From positions 32,015 to 96,014 of the forward strand of contig JAEZVV010000069.1 of the NCBI GenBank assembly GCA_023443095.1: 64,000 nt of DNA, written 5' to 3'. The position numbers and the translations under genes were made by a program. Positions 9,709 to 17,748 of this stretch are shown here, piece after piece. How positions within the stretch are numbered: the first letter of the stretch is position 1; the number at the start of each line of letters is the position of its first letter. This DNA comes from Pseudomonadota bacterium. Lineage in GTDB: Bacteria; Pseudomonadota; Gammaproteobacteria; Burkholderiales; Burkholderiaceae_F. Below the pieces are notes generated by a model. It saw only the letters and a program-made list of their open reading frames with translations, ran no database searches and had not been told where the DNA came from.

Positions 9709-10314
9709 TCAGTTCAAACCCAGAACTTTCTTCAGATCCTCGGTCTTGAGTGCATCCGGAATCAGACGGAACTCTCCCTTGCTGTCCTTGCACACGCCCC
9801 ACGGCACGCTGCGTCCGCCGGTGCGGCGGAAAATCCGCGAGTTCGACCAGACGTCGTCGCGCGCGCTCATCGGGATCGCCATGCCGTCAGTGGCCAGACC
9901 ACGGTGCGGGTTGTTGAAGGCAGCCTCGTGCCTCTCCATCATCTCGACCGGTTTCGGCGCGGAAAGGATCGCCGCTCCTTGCGGCTCGCTGTTGGGGTTG
10001 AGAACCGCCACCGGCAGCCAGACGAACTTCACCTGATGGGCGATCGGCTTGGCGGCTTCCCACAGCTTCACGCAATAGGGGCACTGCGGGTCGAAGGCAA
10101 CAAAACAGGTCGGCCGCCCCTCGACCCCGGGCTTCATGTCGAAACCCTTGCCCTTCTCGGCAAACTGCTCGTACATCGCCTTCGGGTCGAGTCCCGGTGG
10201 CGGCACATTGGCGGCGGCCGCCGGCTTGGCCGCCTGCGCATGGGCCACGGTCACTCCGGCGCTGATGGCGGCCGCAGCCGCCATTTGCAAAGCTTGTCGA
10301 CGATTCACTCTCAT
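9709..10314 (-). CDS. DsbG/DsbC-like thiol:disulfide interchange protein
   Basis: 201 residues. The N-terminus (VNRRQALQMAAAAAISAG...AHAQA) is a signal peptide with an RR pair, Tat-like but lacking a perfect motif. The mature part has a thioredoxin fold with FDPQCPYCVKLW, the CPYC active site of the DsbC/DsbG group, and a C-terminal SVPWGVCKDSKGEFRLIPD region. The expected role is disulfide reduction or isomerisation in the periplasm. ATG 10314 has GGGAGA upstream and starts at the signal. It is a monocistronic unit ended by its own terminator. The exact subfamily (DsbG versus DsbC-like) is uncertain. Confidence 0.83.
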   Translation of the reverse strand: MRVNRRQALQMAAAAAISAGVTVAHAQAAKPAAAANVPPPGLDPKAMYEQFAEKGKGFDMKPGVEGRPTCFVAFDPQCPYCVKLWEAAKPIAHQVKFVWLPVAVLNPNSEPQGAAILSAPKPVEMMERHEAAFNNPHRGLATDGMAIPMSARDDVWSNSRIFRRTGGRSVPWGVCKDSKGEFRLIPDALKTEDLKKVLGLN

Positions 10315-10533
10315 TCGGTTCTCCCTCTCGGATACGTCTTTTCCCCACTCTGGCAGCAAGAATGCCGCGGCACGTTCAGTGCGACATCGATCAGATCAAG
10401 CCCTTGATCCGGCGCAAACCAGGAGAAACCCTTTCCGCACGCCGCCACCACGCAAGTGGCGCGCCGCCCCCTGCGGGCAAGCACGACCACGGGCAGGCCT
10501 GGCGGGCGCCTAGAATCGCGCGCCGGAGGTGCC

Positions 10534-11358
10534 ATGAAATTCACAGACAAGCTCGCCGCCCGTTGGCGCGACACCGATTCCCTGCTTTGCGTCGGACTCG
10601 ACCCCGATCCCTCGCGTTTCCCCGCGCACCTGCGCGAAAGCGACGACGCAATCTTCGAGTTCTGCAAGGCCATCGTCGACGCCACGGCCGATCTGGCCTG
10701 CGCGTTCAAGCCGCAGATCGCGTATTTCGCGTCTTGCGCCGCCGAAGACCAGTTGGACAGCCTGATCGCCCACATCCGCGAAAACCATCCGCAGGTGCCG
10801 ATCATCCTTGACGCCAAGCGCGGCGACATCGGCTCGACGGCCGAACATTACGCCCGCGAAGCCTTCGAGCGTTACCGTGCCGATGCCGTCACGCTCTCGC
10901 CTTTCATGGGCTTCGATTCGATCCAACCCTACCTCAGCTACCAGGACCGGGGCGCTTTCCTGCTTTGCCGCACCAGCAATCCGGGCGGCAACGACTTGCA
11001 GATGCTCGATGTACACGGCCGCCGCGTCTACGAACTGATCGCCGAAATGGCCAACGGCAAATGGAATACCAGCGGCCAACTCGGCTTGGTGGTAGGCGCC
11101 ACCTACCCGGCCGAACTTGCCAACGTGCGCCGCATCGCCGGTCAGCTACCGCTGCTCGTTCCCGGCATCGGCGCCCAGGGCGGCGACGTCGCCGCCAGCG
11201 TCCAGGCCGGCCAGACGGCCGACGGCACCGGCATGGTGATCAACTCCGGTCGCGCCATCCTCTACGCCGGCCACGACGAGGGTTTCGCCGCTGCCGCCCG
11301 TGCCGCCGCACTCCGGACCCGCGACGAAATCAACCGCTACCGCGCCGGTCGCGCCTGA
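10534..11358 (+). CDS. pyrF: orotidine 5'-phosphate decarboxylase (PyrF type 2)
   Basis: 274 residues, matching the longer type-2 family. Catalytic signature [15 protein letters not shown] (residues about 92-106), with [11 protein letters not shown] near the N-terminus and [11 protein letters not shown] before the C-terminus. It decarboxylates OMP to UMP, the last step of de novo pyrimidine synthesis. The ribosome-binding site CGGAGGT precedes ATG 10534; the longer open frame upstream has no such support. It converges with the CorC-like gene. Confidence 0.96.
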   Translation: MKFTDKLAARWRDTDSLLCVGLDPDPSRFPAHLRESDDAIFEFCKAIVDATADLACAFKPQIAYFASCAAEDQLDSLIAHIRENHPQVPIILDAKRGDIGSTAEHYAREAFERYRADAVTLSPFMGFDSIQPYLSYQDRGAFLLCRTSNPGGNDLQMLDVHGRRVYELIAEMANGKWNTSGQLGLVVGATYPAELANVRRIAGQLPLLVPGIGAQGGDVAASVQAGQTADGTGMVINSGRAILYAGHDEGFAAAARAAALRTRDEINRYRAGRA

Positions 11359-11371
11359 TCCCCGTCGGCAG

Positions 11372-11404
11372 AAAAACAAGGGCGCGGCCTCGAGCCGCGC
11401 CCTT
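11372..11404 (-). terminator. intrinsic terminator of the CorC-like gene
   Basis: Perfect 11-bp stem (AAGGGCGCGGC and its complement) with a 5-nt loop. On the minus strand it is followed by GTTTTT. There is no T-run on the plus strand, so it serves the minus-strand unit best, though it may also stop pyrF transcripts. Confidence 0.8.
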
Positions 11405-11423
11405 GATGTTTGGGCGACCGGGC

Positions 11424-12728
11424 TCAGCCTTCTTCGCCCGGCTCCGGCAAACGAAGCGCAAGCACCTTATCGATGCGGCGGCTGTCCATGTCGACGATCT
11501 CGAAACGCCAGCCTTCCCATTCCACGGCGTCGGCAGTGCGCGGCACCCGGCCGAGCAGCAGCATCACCATGCCCGACAAGGTGTTGTAGCGCCCCAGTTC
11601 CTCTTCCGGCGCGGCGTGCAGGCCGAGCCTGTCCTTGAGTTCGGGGATCGGGATCAGGCCGTCGAGCAGCCACGACCCGTCGGCGCGCTGCACCGCCCAG
11701 GCGTCTTCGGTGCCGTGCGACTTGAACTCGCCGGCGATCGCCTCGAGCAGGTCCTGCGGCGTGACCACGCCCTGGATCTCGCCGTACTCGTCGACGACCA
11801 CCGCCAGATGCGCGCTCGAGGCGCGGAAGTTGTCGAGCAGTTCCATGCCGGTGAGCGACTCGGGCACGTAGACCACCGGCTGAAGGTCGCGCGTGAAATC
11901 GGCGCGACCGCCGTCGGCGATCTGCTGCAGCAGGCGGCGCGTGGTGATGATGCCGAGGATCTCGGACAAGCCGCCGCGCACCACCGGCAGGCGCGAGTGC
12001 TCCGACGACAACACCTTTTTCATGTTGTCGTCGTCGGGGTCGGCCAGGTCGATGTATTCGATGTCCGAGCGCGGGGTCATCAGCGAACCGATCTGGCGGT
12101 CGTCGAGGCGGAACACGTTGCGCACCATGGCGCGCTCCTGGGCGTCGATCACGCCCGACTCGGAACCCTCGTCGATGATGGCGTGGATTTCCTCCTCGGT
12201 GACGGCCTGGGCGTTGGTGTTGTGCACGCCCAAGAGGCGCAGCAGGAGGTCGGTCGAGGCCGACAGCAAGCGCACGAAGGGCTTAGCGATGATGGACAGG
12301 CCACGGATCGGCAGCGCCACCCGGCGCGCGATCGCCTCGGGGTTCATCTGCCCCAGGCGCTTGGGCACGAGTTCGCCCAGCACGATCGAAAAATACGTGA
12401 CCATCACCACGACCAGAGCGAGCGCGCCGTAGCGGGCGAAATTGACCTCGACCCCGGCGCGGATCAGCCACTCGCCCAGCGGCACGGCGAGCGCGGCCTC
12501 GCCGACGATGCCCGAGAGGATGCCGATCGAGGTGATCCCCACCTGGATCGTCGACAACACGCGGGTCGGATGTTCGTTGAGCCGCATCGCGGTGGCCGCA
12601 CCGGCGTCACCCTGGTCGGCCAGCACCTGCAGCCGAGCGCGGCGCGAAGTGACCAGCGCGATCTCCGACATCGCGAATAGAGCATTGAGAAGGATGAGTC
12701 CAAGCAAAAGCAGGACTTCGGCAGGCAT
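11424..12728 (-). CDS. CNNM/CBS/CorC-HlyC domain membrane protein (YtfL/TlyC family)
   Basis: 434 residues. An N-terminal CNNM membrane domain (about 1-190) opens with LLLLGLILLNALFAMSEIALVTSRRARL. A CBS pair (about 200-330) includes MTPRSDIEYID and VVDEYGEIQGVVTPQDLLEAI. A C-terminal CorC/HlyC domain (about 350-430) follows. Members of this family are linked to Mg/Co efflux or ion homeostasis; older 'hemolysin' labels are not evidence of toxin activity. The start at 12728 matches the family N-terminus; upstream in-frame ATG 12740 and TTG 12752 are alternatives. It is the last gene of the minus-strand cluster. Confidence 0.9.
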   Translation of the reverse strand: MPAEVLLLLGLILLNALFAMSEIALVTSRRARLQVLADQGDAGAATAMRLNEHPTRVLSTIQVGITSIGILSGIVGEAALAVPLGEWLIRAGVEVNFARYGALALVVVMVTYFSIVLGELVPKRLGQMNPEAIARRVALPIRGLSIIAKPFVRLLSASTDLLLRLLGVHNTNAQAVTEEEIHAIIDEGSESGVIDAQERAMVRNVFRLDDRQIGSLMTPRSDIEYIDLADPDDDNMKKVLSSEHSRLPVVRGGLSEILGIITTRRLLQQIADGGRADFTRDLQPVVYVPESLTGMELLDNFRASSAHLAVVVDEYGEIQGVVTPQDLLEAIAGEFKSHGTEDAWAVQRADGSWLLDGLIPIPELKDRLGLHAAPEEELGRYNTLSGMVMLLLGRVPRTADAVEWEGWRFEIVDMDSRRIDKVLALRLPEPGEEG

Positions 12729-12801
12729 GTCGATTCCCATCGATAGAAACAAAGCGGACCGCCACTCTAACGGATGCGCAAGGTCCTGCCGTAGAGCTGG
12801 C

Positions 12802-13140
12802 TCAGCCCTCGCCCGATTCGCCGTGCACGTCGAGGCGCGTGCGAGCGGCCTGCAGCGCCACGCGCAGCGTGGCTGAGCGGATCGGTTTGCGCAGCGTCAG
12901 CGGCGCCAGGCGCCGCTCGTGATCGCGCAAAACGGGGCGATGCCCCAGGTTGACCCGCAGCACCGCAAACTGCTCCGGATCGCCTTCGCGCGAGCCACGG
13001 GCGAGCAGGACCGCGTGCAGGGGCGGGCTGTCGACCACGGTCCAGCCCAGGGCTGCTGCCTCGACCATCTCGCTCAGGATGGCCGTTTCGGCGGGGGCAA
13101 AGCCTTGCAAGGCAAGTCGCAGAGGAGGCTGGTCGGGCAT
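12802..13140 (-). CDS. small hypothetical protein, 112 residues
   Basis: Not recognised. It opens LRLALQGFAPAETAILSEMVEAA and ends Arg-rich (TLRVALQAARTRLDVHGE). There is no signal, membrane helix or cysteine pattern. The N-terminus recalls small cytosolic alpha/beta domains, but no function can be given. It sits between pncC and the CorC-like gene in the same direction. The ribosome-binding site before ATG 13140 is weak. Coding is supported by position and a codon pattern like that of its neighbours. Confidence 0.55.
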   Translation of the reverse strand: MPDQPPLRLALQGFAPAETAILSEMVEAAALGWTVVDSPPLHAVLLARGSREGDPEQFAVLRVNLGHRPVLRDHERRLAPLTLRKPIRSATLRVALQAARTRLDVHGESGEG

Positions 13141-13230
13141 GGGGTCAAGAAGTGAGCCTCGACCATGCTAAACGGAAGCCAGCCTCTGTGCGGCCCACTC
13201 CTCCGTTCGGACGATGGCGATGCCCGCGCT

Positions 13231-13731
13231 TCAGCGCGCTTCGGCGATCAGGCCTTCGAGCGCCACCAGGATCGCCTGCGTGCGCACTGCGGCGCGGTCC
13301 CCCGCCAGGTGCACGGTGGCGGTGCGCGCCACTGCGTGGCGGCCGCTGGAGCGGGCCCAGGCAAAACACACGGTACCCACCGGTTTGGCGGCCGAACCGC
13401 CGTCGGGCCCGGCGATGCCGCTCACCGCCACGACCAGGCTGGCCTGGCTGTGGGCCAGGGCGCCCAGGGCCATCGCTCGCGCCACCGGCTCGCTTACCGC
13501 GCCGTGAGCTTCGATCAGCGCCGCTGGCACACCCAGCGTTTCTCGTTTGGCCTGGTTCGAATACGTCACGAAACCGCGGTCGAACCAGCGGCTAGCCCCC
13601 GGCACCTGGGTTACCGCGTACGCGATCCCCCCCGCGGTGCACGATTCGGCCGTCGCCAGCACCAGCGACTTCGCCGCCAGGTGAGTCCCCAACTCGCGGG
13701 ACAACTCGAGCAGGCGCTGCGCCTGGCTCAT
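13231..13731 (-). CDS. pncC: nicotinamide-nucleotide amidase (CinA C-terminal domain, PncC)
   Basis: 166 residues, the size of stand-alone PncC. Signatures: LATAESCTAGGIAY (residues about 25-38), GFVTYSNQAKRETLGV, and AVSGIAGPDGGSAAKPVGTVCFAW. It converts NMN to nicotinate mononucleotide in pyridine nucleotide recycling. The start overlaps the end of pgpA by 4 bp (ATGA), indicating translational coupling in the thiL-pgpA-pncC run. Confidence 0.95.
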   Translation of the reverse strand: MSQAQRLLELSRELGTHLAAKSLVLATAESCTAGGIAYAVTQVPGASRWFDRGFVTYSNQAKRETLGVPAALIEAHGAVSEPVARAMALGALAHSQASLVVAVSGIAGPDGGSAAKPVGTVCFAWARSSGRHAVARTATVHLAGDRAAVRTQAILVALEGLIAEAR

Positions 13732-14303
13732 GCCATCACCCGTGCCGCCAGCGCAAACACCAGCAGGGTGTAGAGCGCCGCCAGCAGGTCGTCGAGCATC
13801 ACCCCAAAACCGTTCTTGAAACGCCGGTCGATATTGCGGATCGGCGGCGGCTTGACGATGTCGAACAGGCGGAACACGACGAAGGCAACCGCTTGGTAGG
13901 CGAGCGTCTTGGGCAGGACGAGCAGGACGATCCAGAAAGCCACCACTTCGTCGATCACGATGCCGCCATGGTCGGGCTTGCCCAGCGCCTCACCCGTGCG
14001 CTGCGCGCTCCAGGCACCGAAGTAGAGGCCAACCAGGATCAGGGCGATCCACACCGGCTCGCCCCACAGCCGCGAACCCAGGACGAAGGTGATCCAGGCC
14101 GCCAGGGTGCCCCAGGTGCCCGGTGCCGGTCGGATCACGCCGCTGCCGCCGAAAGTGGCAATGAAATACCAGGGGTGCGAATACGCGAAACGCCAGTCCG
14201 GTTGCCGCGGCGCCGAGGCACGCGGCGCATCGTGCGCCCCCTCTTCGGCGGCAGTGACGGCCTGCGGTCGCATGGCAGAAGAAAGCGGCGACTTGTCTTG
14301 CAC
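13728..14303 (-). CDS. pgpA: phosphatidylglycerophosphatase A
   Basis: Up to 191 residues. After a variable, probably disordered N-terminus, the family core begins with FATFGGSGVIRPAPGTWGTLAAW. It continues with IVIDEVVAFWIVL and FRLFDIVKPPPIRNIDRRFKNGFGVMLDDLLA, typical of PgpA, with about four membrane helices. It removes phosphate from phosphatidylglycerophosphate at the inner membrane. The start is uncertain: the first codon at 14303 is GTG without a clear ribosome-binding site, and ATG at 14273 is an alternative. It overlaps pncC by 4 bp. Confidence 0.93.
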   Translation of the reverse strand: MQDKSPLSSAMRPQAVTAAEEGAHDAPRASAPRQPDWRFAYSHPWYFIATFGGSGVIRPAPGTWGTLAAWITFVLGSRLWGEPVWIALILVGLYFGAWSAQRTGEALGKPDHGGIVIDEVVAFWIVLLVLPKTLAYQAVAFVVFRLFDIVKPPPIRNIDRRFKNGFGVMLDDLLAALYTLLVFALAARVMA

Positions 14304-14344
14304 GATGAGGTCTGCGTCTGTGAGAGAAGGGAAGCGGACGGCGA

Positions 14345-15334
14345 TCAGGCGAAATGATCGTAGCCGCTTTCGGCCAGATCGATACGGGCGCCGGTCTCGT
14401 CGAGCAGCCGCAGCCCGCCCGCAGCGGTGATGGTGCCGATGCGGGCCAGGGGCACGGCCGCGGCTTCGCCGGCCGCGATCACGGCGCCGCGACGGGCGCG
14501 CGGCGCGGTGAAAAGCAGTTCGTAGTCATCGCCGCCGGCCAGGGCGCAGCGGCGCTGCAGGGCCTCGGGCAGGCGGCGCAAGACGGCCGAACGCGGCACC
14601 TCGGCCCAGTGAAGCTCGGCGCCGACCTCGGAACGCTCGAGGATATGGCCAAGGTCGCCGAGCAGACCGTCGGAAATATCGATAGCGGCGCTCGCCACCC
14701 GTCGCAGTTCCTCGCCCAGACGGACGCGCGGGGTAGGCGCCTCGAGCCGGTCGCGCAGCGCCGCGGCAGCAGCGGGGTCGAGATCGATCTCGCCGCGGGC
14801 ATGTTTCAGGGCGGCGGCAGCGTCGCCCACGGTGCCCGAGACCCAGAGCTCGTCGCCGGCGCGGGCGCCGGCGCGGGTCAGCCCCATCGCTCGCGGCAAC
14901 TCGCCCAGGGCGGTGATCGAAATCGTGAGCGGCCCGGGTTCACCGGCGCACACCGGGGTGCGGGTGGTGTCGCCGCCCAGAAGGACACAGCCATGAGCCG
15001 CGGCCAGCCCCATCAGGCCGCGCGAAAAAGCGTCGAGCCAGGCCGGATCGGCGCCGGGCAAGGCCAGCGCGAGGAAGAAAGCGCGCGGACTGGCGCCGGC
15101 GGCGGCCAGATCCGACAGATTGACCGCCAAGGCCTTGTGCCCCAGGCGCTCGGGGTCGGTCTCAGGAAAGAAGTGCCGACCGGCGAGCAACATGTCGCAG
15201 GTGATCGCCAGGCGCCGGTCGCCGAGGTCGATCAGCGCGCAGTCGTCGCCCACCCCTTGCGAGACCCAGGGGCCGCGCACGGGATGGGTGAAAAACTTCG
15301 CGATGAGTTCGAACTCGCCCAGCGCCCGGTTCAT
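14345..15334 (-). CDS. thiL: thiamine-monophosphate kinase
   Basis: 329 residues. N-terminal GEFELIAKFF, then GVGDDCALIDLGDRRLAITCDML with the metal-binding aspartates, LGHKALAVNLSDLAAAGA, the GGDTT motif, the DISDGLLGDLGHIL motif and C-terminal LAGGDDYELLFTA. All are diagnostic for ThiL, which phosphorylates TMP to TPP. ATG 15334 shares one base with the nusB stop (TGATG); the much longer open frame upstream is the antisense of nothing real and was rejected. Confidence 0.96.
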   Translation of the reverse strand: MNRALGEFELIAKFFTHPVRGPWVSQGVGDDCALIDLGDRRLAITCDMLLAGRHFFPETDPERLGHKALAVNLSDLAAAGASPRAFFLALALPGADPAWLDAFSRGLMGLAAAHGCVLLGGDTTRTPVCAGEPGPLTISITALGELPRAMGLTRAGARAGDELWVSGTVGDAAAALKHARGEIDLDPAAAAALRDRLEAPTPRVRLGEELRRVASAAIDISDGLLGDLGHILERSEVGAELHWAEVPRSAVLRRLPEALQRRCALAGGDDYELLFTAPRARRGAVIAAGEAAAVPLARIGTITAAGGLRLLDETGARIDLAESGYDHFA

Positions 15335-15798
15335 CAGCGACTGGCGCGGCGCGCCTCGTCGGGGCGCAGGACGCCCGCAACCTTGTCGAGCACGCCGTTG
15401 ACGTAGCGGAAGCCGTCGGTGCCGCCAAAACTCTTGGCGAGTTCGACCGCTTCGTTGATCACGACCCGGTACGGGATCTCGGCCCGCGCTTTCAGCTCGT
15501 AAGTGCCGAGCAGGAGTATGCCGTGCTCGACCGGCGACAAAAGAGCGATGTCGCGGTCGACGAAGGGCGAAAACAGCGCCTGCAGCTCGGTCGCCTGATC
15601 GATCGCGCCGTGCAGCACTTCGCGGAAATGCGAGCGGTCTGCCTTGTCGAAGCCCTCGACTTCCATCATGTGGGCCTCGATCGCAGGGCCGTCGGCGCCA
15701 CCGACGATCCACTGGTAGAGGCCTTGCAGCGCAAACTCTCGCGCGCGGCGGCGCGCGCTGCGGCCCGCGCCTTTCTTGTCGTCTTTCTCGGCGTTCAC
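15334..15798 (-). CDS. nusB: transcription antitermination factor NusB
   Basis: 154 residues. N-terminal [17 protein letters not shown] is the conserved Arg-rich BoxA-RNA-binding start of Nus[42 protein letters not shown] is its C-terminal signature region (cited in pieces here). It acts with NusE on BoxA RNA in rRNA antitermination. It starts with GTG 15798 behind AGGAGG and overlaps ribH by 4 bp, so it is translated in a coupled ribH-nusB-thiL run. Confidence 0.95.
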   Translation of the reverse strand: MNAEKDDKKGAGRSARRRAREFALQGLYQWIVGGADGPAIEAHMMEVEGFDKADRSHFREVLHGAIDQATELQALFSPFVDRDIALLSPVEHGILLLGTYELKARAEIPYRVVINEAVELAKSFGGTDGFRYVNGVLDKVAGVLRPDEARRASR

Positions 15799-16277
15799 TG
15801 AGCCTCCTCTTCTTCGGCTTCGTCGAGCGACCACATCAGGTTGGCCATCTCGACCGCAACGCGGGCGGCGTCGCGGCCCTTTTCGGTCACTCGGGCCCGG
15901 GCCTGTTCGTCGTTTTCGGTGGTGAGGATCGCGTTGGCAATCGGAATGCCATAGTCGAGCGCCACGCGCGACACGCCGGCGGCCGACTCGTTCGAGACGA
16001 TCTCGAAGTGGTAGGTCTCGCCGCGCACCACCAGGCCGATCGCGATCAGGGCGTCGAACTCTTCGGTCACGGCCAGGCGCGCCAGCGCCAGCGGCACTTC
16101 CAAAGCCCCCGGTACGCTCATCTGGGTGATGTCTTCCTCGTCCACGCCAAGTTCGGCGAGTTCGGCCAGGCAGGCCTCGAGCAGCGCGCGGCCGGCCCAC
16201 TCGTTGAAACGTGCAGCCACGATGCCGATGCGCAGGCCGTTGCCGTCGAGGTCGGAGGGAATGATGTCGATCGCCAT
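15795..16277 (-). CDS. ribH: 6,7-dimethyl-8-ribityllumazine synthase
   Basis: 160 residues. Signatures are [12 protein letters not shown] (residues about 16-27), [25 protein letters not shown] (active-site His), and [17 protein letters not shown]. It condenses DHBP with the ribitylaminopyrimidine to lumazine, the penultimate step of riboflavin synthesis. The tail is acidic (DEAEEEEAQ). ATG 16277 has AGGAG upstream. It overlaps nusB by 4 bp. Confidence 0.97.
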   Translation of the reverse strand: MAIDIIPSDLDGNGLRIGIVAARFNEWAGRALLEACLAELAELGVDEEDITQMSVPGALEVPLALARLAVTEEFDALIAIGLVVRGETYHFEIVSNESAAGVSRVALDYGIPIANAILTTENDEQARARVTEKGRDAARVAVEMANLMWSLDEAEEEEAQ

Positions 16278-16289
16278 GGGAGCTCCTAG

Positions 16290-16320
16290 AAAACGAAAGC
16301 CGGCCGCGAACCGCGGCCGG
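16290..16320 (-). terminator. terminator-like hairpin between ribBA and ribH
   Basis: A perfect 9-bp stem (CCGGCCGCG) with a 3-nt loop is followed on the minus strand by CTTTCGTTTTC. The T-run is interrupted, so it may only reduce read-through from ribBA into ribH. Confidence 0.5.
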
Positions 16321-16376
16321 AGGGGTCTATCCGAAGTTTGCGCGCGGGCAAGGTCCGAGCGCAAACGCTTCATGAA

Positions 16377-17522
16377 TCAGGACTCGAGGTAACCGGTGGT
16401 GGTCAGACCAAAACCGGTCATCGAAGGCATCTTGCGCGGCTTGGCAAGCAGCTTCATCTTGCCCACGTTCAGGTCGCGCAGGATCTGCGCGCCCACGCCA
16501 TAAGTGCGCAGGTCGAACTTGTGGGCGCGCTGCTCGACGGTCTTGCCGGCGTCGATGCTGGCCAGATCGGCAAACTTGCCGAACAGGCGCTGGGCGTCTT
16601 CGCCGCAGTTGAGCAGAACCACCACGCCGGCGTCGGCCTCGGCAATGCGCTCGAGCGCACGGGCAAACGGCCAGGAGTGGACCGACTGGTCGGTCTCGAT
16701 CAGGTCGAGCACGCTGACCGGTTCGTGCACCCGCACCAGCACTTCGCGCTCGGGCGAGATCTCGCCCCGCACCAGAGCCAGGTGGGCGCTGCCGCTCGGA
16801 CGGTCGCGGTAGGCAATCAAGTCGAACTCGCCCGCGACGGTCTGCACGCGACGGCTGCCCAGACGCTCGATCATCGACTCGGTGGCGGCACGGTACTGGA
16901 TCAGGTCGGCGATCGTTCCCACCTTAAGACCGTGTTCGCGGGCAAAGGGGATCAGGTCGGGCAGACGCGCCATGCTGCCGTCGTCGTTCATGACTTCGCA
17001 GATCACCGCGGCCGGGGTAAGGCCGGCCAGAGCGGTCAGGTCGCAGCCGGCCTCGGTATGGCCGGCGCGCATCAGCACGCCGCCGGGCTGGGCGACGATG
17101 GGGAACACGTGGCCGGGCTGGACGATGTCGGTCGCCAGCGCGTTGGGGCGGGTGGCGACACGGATGGTCTCGGCGCGGTCGGCCGCGGAGATCCCGGTGG
17201 TCACACCTTCGGCCGCCTCGATCGACACCGTGAAGTTGGTGCCGTACTGGGTGCCGTTGTTGGGCGCCATCGCGGTCAGCTTGAGGCGCTGAGCCTGGGC
17301 CGCGGTCAGCGTCAGGCAGACCAGGCCGCGCGCGTGTTTGGCCATGAAGTTGATCTTGTCGGCGCTGACGAAATCGGCGGCGAACAGGAGGTCCCCCTCG
17401 TTCTCGCGGTCTTCATCGTCGACCAGCACGACGATGTTGCCGCGGCGGATTTCATCGATGATTTCCTCGGTCGAGGCGAGTTGGGCCGGGGCGGTCGAAG
17501 CGGGTGACACGGGGGTGAGCAT
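16377..17522 (-). CDS. ribBA: 3,4-dihydroxy-2-butanone-4-phosphate synthase with a degenerate GTP cyclohydrolase II domain
   Basis: 381 residues. The N-terminal RibB domain (about 15-205) has DDEDRENEGDLLFAAD and MRAGHTEAGCDL, needed for making DHBP from ribulose 5-phosphate. The C-terminal domain (about 210-381) aligns with RibA by length and pattern but lacks the zinc-binding cysteines of true GTP cyclohydrolase II. Where SECLTGD...RCDCG is expected there is HEPVSVLDLIETDQ with no Cys. A separate ribA is therefore expected elsewhere. ATG 17522 has AAAGG upstream. The RNA just upstream shows no FMN riboswitch. The symbol follows common annotation; RibBX would be more exact. Confidence 0.93.
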   Translation of the reverse strand: MLTPVSPASTAPAQLASTEEIIDEIRRGNIVVLVDDEDRENEGDLLFAADFVSADKINFMAKHARGLVCLTLTAAQAQRLKLTAMAPNNGTQYGTNFTVSIEAAEGVTTGISAADRAETIRVATRPNALATDIVQPGHVFPIVAQPGGVLMRAGHTEAGCDLTALAGLTPAAVICEVMNDDGSMARLPDLIPFAREHGLKVGTIADLIQYRAATESMIERLGSRRVQTVAGEFDLIAYRDRPSGSAHLALVRGEISPEREVLVRVHEPVSVLDLIETDQSVHSWPFARALERIAEADAGVVVLLNCGEDAQRLFGKFADLASIDAGKTVEQRAHKFDLRTYGVGAQILRDLNVGKMKLLAKPRKMPSMTGFGLTTTGYLES

Positions 17523-17700
17523 GACGCAGCCTTTGCAGTGCACCGGCAGCAGAACCGGCGAAGTGAGCTGGATTTTACGCGTCGCGCCGCTCCCGACGCC
17601 TGCGGGAAGCCCCTAGGAGGGCGGCATCGGCGGGGGCCGCCATTCGATTCCAGTCAAATCCGGGCCAGGCGGGCCGATCAACGCCCGTCGCTCCTCTCCC

Positions 17701-17727
17701 AAAAAACGGGCCGGCATAAGCCGGCCC
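17701..17727 (-). terminator. intrinsic terminator of the octaheme cytochrome gene
   Basis: On the minus strand, a perfect 8-bp stem (GGGCCGGC and its complement) with a 4-nt loop is followed by CGTTTTTT-type sequence. It separates the cytochrome gene from ribBA. Confidence 0.88.
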
Positions 17728-17748
17728 TGGCTGACGGATAGATCCAGC

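Noticed and set aside
10395..10415. ATCAA-N4-TTGAT palindrome between the DsbG-like gene and pyrF, thought to be an FNR box
   Set aside because: The half-sites are in the opposite orientation to FNR/ANR sites.
17523..17748. FMN riboswitch expected before ribBA
   Set aside because: None of the conserved RFN segments can be found in the short leader, and the sequence is interrupted by the terminator of the upstream gene.
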